Below, in pieces: positions 5,941 to 8,709 of a stretch of DNA of 8,709 bases. The notes under the pieces are model-generated. The model searched no databases. It worked only from the letters and a program-made list of their open reading frames with translations, and was not told the DNA's origin. How positions within the stretch are numbered: the stretch's first letter is position 1; each line of letters begins with the position of its first letter. A program made the translations under genes and the position numbers. Source of the DNA: Bacteroidota bacterium (GTDB lineage: Bacteria > Bacteroidota > Bacteroidia > Flavobacteriales_F > PHOS-HE28); assembly GCA_023428865.1 (NCBI GenBank), contig JAEYWT010000257.1, positions 1-8,709 on the forward strand, written 5' to 3'.

Positions 5941-6392
5941 AGCGCGGTTGGGGCATTGTCGCTGTGCTGATCACCGCCATCCTGCTCGGGGCCGTTCGCG
6001 AGTTCTTCTTCATCAACCTCAACTATGCGATCGATCACCTCCAGCACCACCGCGCCTACTCCTACGCGCATAGTGCGTTCAGCGCGGCGGTACACGGCTG
6101 GTCGCTGAAGCAGCTTGTTGTGCTGAAATGGGCTGCCGGCATGGTGTTCACCGGTGCCATGCTCGTACTCACCATAGCCATGGCCCGCGTGCTTTTCGGC
6201 GACCATCGTTACCGCAAGGCATTGGTGGTCCTTACCGTATCCATTGGCACCCTCGCGTTCGTGCTACACTTAGGTGGAAGCGTACATCACGCCTTCGACC
6301 TGGTCTCGGTGAAGTTGCTGCACATGCTCCAATATCCGGGCATCCTGCTCTTCCTCTGGGTGGCTTCCATGTTGAAGCACCGCGCCGCCTAG
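5937..6392 (+). CDS. Exosortase-associated membrane protein, function unknown
   Basis: This 151-residue multi-pass membrane protein has no recognisable enzymatic motif. Its ATG overlaps the exosortase stop (ATGA at 5937-5940). Its place after the exosortase fits the associated membrane proteins known beside small Bacteroidota exosortases. Hydrophobic stretches lie near 5-23, 62-84, 95-111 and 127-146, suggesting about four helices. Notable features are REFFFINLNY (21-30) at the end of the first helix and eleven histidines, many grouped at H34, H37, H38, H45 and H53 and at H111, H117 and H118. They could bind metal, or assist transfer of the processed peptide, but that is speculation. A longer in-frame reading from 5715 lies inside the exosortase gene and was rejected. 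The association is inferred from position and length; the function is unknown. Confidence 0.8.
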   Translation: MKRGWGIVAVLITAILLGAVREFFFINLNYAIDHLQHHRAYSYAHSAFSAAVHGWSLKQLVVLKWAAGMVFTGAMLVLTIAMARVLFGDHRYRKALVVLTVSIGTLAFVLHLGGSVHHAFDLVSVKLLHMLQYPGILLFLWVASMLKHRAA

Positions 6393-6404
6393 ATGCGCAC
6401 CGGT

Positions 6405-6412
6405 TACCTTTG
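6405..6412 (+). promoter_or_regulatory. Bacteroidota-type -7 box upstream of glyA
   Basis: TACCTTTG matches TAnnTTTG exactly within the 31-base gap between the membrane-protein stop and the glyA ATG. It would give a very short leader. A -33 TTG at normal spacing is not seen. It suggests that glyA has its own promoter and need not depend on the exosortase operon. Confidence 0.45.
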
Positions 6413-6423
6413 GCCGCTCTACC

Positions 6424-7698
6424 ATGCAACGCGACAACACGATCATCGACCTGATCGCCCAGGAAAAATGGCGCCAGACCAAGGGCCTCGAGCTCATCGC
6501 CAGTGAGAACTACGTGAGCGACCAGGTGATGGAAGCCATGGGTTCGGTGCTCACCAACAAGTACGCCGAGGGCCTGCCCGGTAAGCGCTACTACGGTGGT
6601 TGCGAGATCGTGGATCAGGTGGAGAACATCGCCATAGACCGTATCAAGCAGCTTTTCGGCGCGGCGTGGGCCAATGTGCAACCCCATAGTGGTGCCCAGG
6701 CCAATGCAGCGGTCATGCTCGGCTGTATCAAACCAGGTGATACCATCCTCGGTTTCGACCTTAGCCATGGTGGCCACCTCACCCACGGCAGCCCGGTGAA
6801 CTTCAGTGGCAAACTGTACCGGGCCACCTTCTACGGCGTACGCGAAGAGACCGGACGTGTGCATATGGAGGATGTGCGGGCCAAGGCACTGGCCGAAAGA
6901 CCGAAGCTCATCATCTGTGGCGCCAGTGCCTACAGCCGGGATTGGGACTATGCCGGTTTCCGCGCCATTGCCGATGAGGTAAGTGCTTTGCTGATGGCCG
7001 ATGTAAGCCACCCGGCAGGCCTGATCGCCGGTAAGTTGCTGAACGACCCACTGCCGCATTGCCACATCGTTACCACCACTACGCACAAGACGCTTCGTGG
7101 CCCGCGCGGCGGCTTGATCATGATGGGGAACGACTTCCCGAACCCGCTCGGCCTCAAGACCCCGAAAGGTGAGGTGCGCATGATGAGCGCTTTGCTGGAT
7201 GGTGCCGTTTTCCCCGGAACCCAAGGCGGCCCACTGGAACATGTGATCGCCGCCAAGGCCGTTTCCTTCGGTGAAGCCTTGACCCCGGCATTCGTAGATT
7301 ATGGCAAGCAAGTGATCGCCAATGCCAAGGTGATCGCCAACGGCTTGGTCGCACTCGGCTACAAGGTGATCAGCGACGGTACCGACAACCATAGCATGCT
7401 CATCGACATGCGCGGCAAAGGTGTGACCGGAAAAGAGGCGGAAGCCGCGCTGGGCAAGGTGGACATCACTGTGAACAAGAACATGGTGCCATTCGATACG
7501 CAGAGTCCATTCGTGACCAGCGGCATCCGTATCGGCACCCCGGCCATCACTACGCGTGGGCTGAAGGAGGCCGAATGCTCCCAGATCGTGCAGCTGATCG
7601 ATGCGGCCATCACGCACCGCAACAACGACGCCGAACTGGATCGCATCCGCTTCCAGGTGGATGGCATGATGCGCTTGCGTCCCTTGTTCGCGATCTGA
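6424..7698 (+). CDS. glyA: Serine hydroxymethyltransferase
   Basis: This cytosolic PLP enzyme interconverts serine and tetrahydrofolate with glycine and 5,10-methylene-tetrahydrofolate, the main source of one-carbon units. The 424-residue length is normal for the family. The N-terminal GLELIASENYVS (21-32) and NKYAEGLPGKRYYGG (45-59) are conserved substrate-binding regions. K222 in TTTTHKTLRGPRGG (217-230) is the lysine that forms the Schiff base with PLP, and SPFVTSGIRIGTPAITTRG (361-379) is the conserved C-terminal signature. The segment ADVSHPAGLIAGKLLNDPLP (192-211) and the longer stretch after the lysine, NPLGLKTPKGEVRMM (240-254), are typical of Bacteroidota enzymes and differ from the E. 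coli form. The first ATG gives the expected MQRD start. The gene ends 3 bases from the convergent methyltransferase stop. No damage is seen. Confidence 0.98.
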   Translation: MQRDNTIIDLIAQEKWRQTKGLELIASENYVSDQVMEAMGSVLTNKYAEGLPGKRYYGGCEIVDQVENIAIDRIKQLFGAAWANVQPHSGAQANAAVMLGCIKPGDTILGFDLSHGGHLTHGSPVNFSGKLYRATFYGVREETGRVHMEDVRAKALAERPKLIICGASAYSRDWDYAGFRAIADEVSALLMADVSHPAGLIAGKLLNDPLPHCHIVTTTTHKTLRGPRGGLIMMGNDFPNPLGLKTPKGEVRMMSALLDGAVFPGTQGGPLEHVIAAKAVSFGEALTPAFVDYGKQVIANAKVIANGLVALGYKVISDGTDNHSMLIDMRGKGVTGKEAEAALGKVDITVNKNMVPFDTQSPFVTSGIRIGTPAITTRGLKEAECSQIVQLIDAAITHRNNDAELDRIRFQVDGMMRLRPLFAI

Positions 7699-7701
7699 GC
7701 G

Positions 7702-8442
7702 CTAGCTTTTCTTCAGCACCAAGGCATAGCCGAAGGGATAGTCGTTGGCCGTTAAACGCGAAAGTTTCGCGCCCAGACCACCGCGTACGAACCATGTGGT
7801 GAAACCCTGTGCGGCCTTCGCCAATGGCCTGCCCACCAGCGGAACACCGCGCACCGTCTTGGAGAACAGGTCCGTCATGATCTCCGGTACACCGCCGATG
7901 GCTTCCAGCTCCACCACCGCGAAGCCCGCATCTTCGGTGATGGCACGTAACGCGTATTGCGTATAGCGGTAATAGTCGAAGGGCTGTTCGTGCAGCCCAT
8001 AATAGAATGGTACGTTCATGATCACCTGGCCACCGGGCGCAAGGATCCGGTACATCTCCTTCACCAACCCTTCTGGCCTACGGATGTGCTCCAACACATC
8101 GGAAAGGATGATCGTATCGAAAGAGGCATCGGGATAAGCGATCGGCTGGTTAAGATCCTGCTCCTGATCCAAGTGCGGATTCGGATGCATGCTGTTGCCC
8201 CAATCCACACAGGTTATGCTGGTGACATGGTCCTTGTACGTGGCATAGAGCGGCACTTTGCCACAGCCCAGATCGATCAACCGACCACGCGCATACTTGG
8301 GCAGTGCGTGTTGGTAGAAGCGACCGATCAGATCCACCATCACACGGGATGCGATGCCGACAGCCTTCGGGTCACGAGAGCCTTCCAAACGGCCTTTCCG
8401 CAGCACGAACTTGCTGGGCTTCCACTGATCCACATTCCGCAT
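7702..8442 (-). CDS. Class I SAM-dependent methyltransferase (Methyltransf_11-like)
   Basis: This 246-residue soluble protein has a Rossmann-type methyltransferase core. Motif I is LIDLGCGK (55-62), with CVDWG (78-82) as the acidic end of strand two. Then come SFDTIILSDVLEHI (107-120) and the post-motif ILAPGGQVIMNVPF (133-146). After the core comes LHEQPFDYYRYTQYALR (150-166), a pattern common in methyltransferases beside polysaccharide and lipid genes in Bacteroidota. The substrate cannot be named from the sequence. The ATG at 8442 lies 24 bases after the stop of the upstream HTTM-like gene, on the same strand, so the two are probably one transcript. No clear ribosome binding site is present, which is usual for this phylum. 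The stop is separated from that of glyA by 3 bases, in convergent orientation. Confidence 0.9.
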   Translation of the reverse strand: MRNVDQWKPSKFVLRKGRLEGSRDPKAVGIASRVMVDLIGRFYQHALPKYARGRLIDLGCGKVPLYATYKDHVTSITCVDWGNSMHPNPHLDQEQDLNQPIAYPDASFDTIILSDVLEHIRRPEGLVKEMYRILAPGGQVIMNVPFYYGLHEQPFDYYRYTQYALRAITEDAGFAVVELEAIGGVPEIMTDLFSKTVRGVPLVGRPLAKAAQGFTTWFVRGGLGAKLSRLTANDYPFGYALVLKKS

Positions 8443-8466
8443 GGCCGCGAAGTAACGGGCTTTCCA

Positions 8467-8709
8467 TCATTGAGGGAGCCTTGCTGCTGAGGATGGACAT
8501 CGTTCTCCCTCCCGGAACCAGATGGGATACACCACCAGGAACGCCAGCCCCATGTCCAAAATGCTGAACGCGAAGCCTGTGCCTAGGTGGAAAACCACAC
8601 CAGCCCACATCCACCAGCGGCGTGTGGGTGTCCACCAGACCGCCACCGGGAACGTGAGTTGGAACACCAGCACGGCATAGTTCACTATGAAGGCCAGCCA
8701 AGACACACC
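8467..8709 (-). CDS. HTTM-domain-like membrane protein (C-terminal fragment, 5' end outside window)
   Basis: The last 80 residues of a membrane protein are visible, and the frame is open at the right edge. The GTG at 8704-8706 is an internal valine codon rather than a likely start. The pattern FQLTFPVAVWWTPTRRW, followed by a Gly-Val-x-FHLGTG segment and a helix with DMGLAFLVVYPIWF, resembles the C-terminal part of HTTM (horizontally transferred transmembrane, vitamin K-dependent carboxylase-like) proteins. Those proteins have the same FQLxFP helix, basic turn and FHLG helix. It ends in a short hydrophilic tail. It lies 24 bases upstream of the methyltransferase gene in the same direction. 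The N-terminal part, where the most diagnostic residues lie, is not visible, so the family is likely but not certain. Confidence 0.65.
   Translation of the reverse strand, partial: GVSWLAFIVNYAVLVFQLTFPVAVWWTPTRRWWMWAGVVFHLGTGFAFSILDMGLAFLVVYPIWFREGERCPSSAARLPQ

Noticed and set aside
6232..7617. Long open frame of 461 codons on the minus strand opposite glyA
   Set aside because: It lies wholly antisense to the strongly conserved glyA. It has no recognisable motif, an odd His/Gly-rich composition, and is explained by the GC-rich codon use of the opposite strand.
7698..7706. Small palindromes AGCGCT and GCTAGC between glyA and the methyltransferase as a terminator
   Set aside because: The palindromes are only six bases, overlap each other and the stop codons, and cannot form a stable stem with a loop.
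7957..8490. Plus-strand open frame of 177 codons opposite the methyltransferase
   Set aside because: It is antisense to clear SAM-binding motifs and has no recognisable features of its own.

Overview
The window looks like chromosomal DNA from a GC-rich member of Bacteroidota, probably the Flavobacteriales. Three things point there. The serine hydroxymethyltransferase has the Bacteroidota form of the active-site region. The tyrosine autokinase and the small exosortase trio are of Bacteroidota type. Four of the start regions carry the Bacteroidota -7 promoter box TAnnTTTG. The genes are tightly packed, and no stretch over 300 bases lacks a gene. I found no rRNA, tRNA, CRISPR array or insertion sequence.

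Left part (1-4968, all minus strand): a surface-polysaccharide export block. Reading with transcription, it holds a Wzc-type polysaccharide co-polymerase/tyrosine autokinase, an FkbM-family methyltransferase, an ABC-2 permease (Wzm-like) and its ATPase (Wzt-like, cut by the left window edge). Promoter-like boxes sharing the 12-mer CGGTTATATTTG precede the kinase gene and the permease gene, which suggests two co-expressed units.

Middle (5168-6392, plus strand): a compact, translationally coupled three-gene unit, divergent from the polysaccharide block. It encodes a 71-residue precursor with a signal peptide and a C-terminal PID sorting signal, a small exosortase with the Cys-Arg-His set, and a histidine-rich membrane protein of unknown activity. 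I read it as a self-contained, single-substrate exosortase system. If both ends of the precursor are processed, the exported product would be a Pro/Cys-rich peptide of fewer than about 20 residues. A perfect inverted repeat overlaps its promoter box and could be an operator. This is the most unusual part of the window.

Right part: glyA (plus strand, 6424-7698) supplies glycine and one-carbon units. It converges, with only 3 bases between stop codons, on a minus-strand pair: a class I SAM methyltransferase and, upstream of it, the C-terminal end of an HTTM-like membrane protein that runs off the right edge.

The polysaccharide block and the exosortase unit probably share a cell-envelope role, since exosortase systems commonly sit near exopolysaccharide genes. 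Nothing in the sequence proves a direct link. glyA looks like an unrelated housekeeping neighbour.
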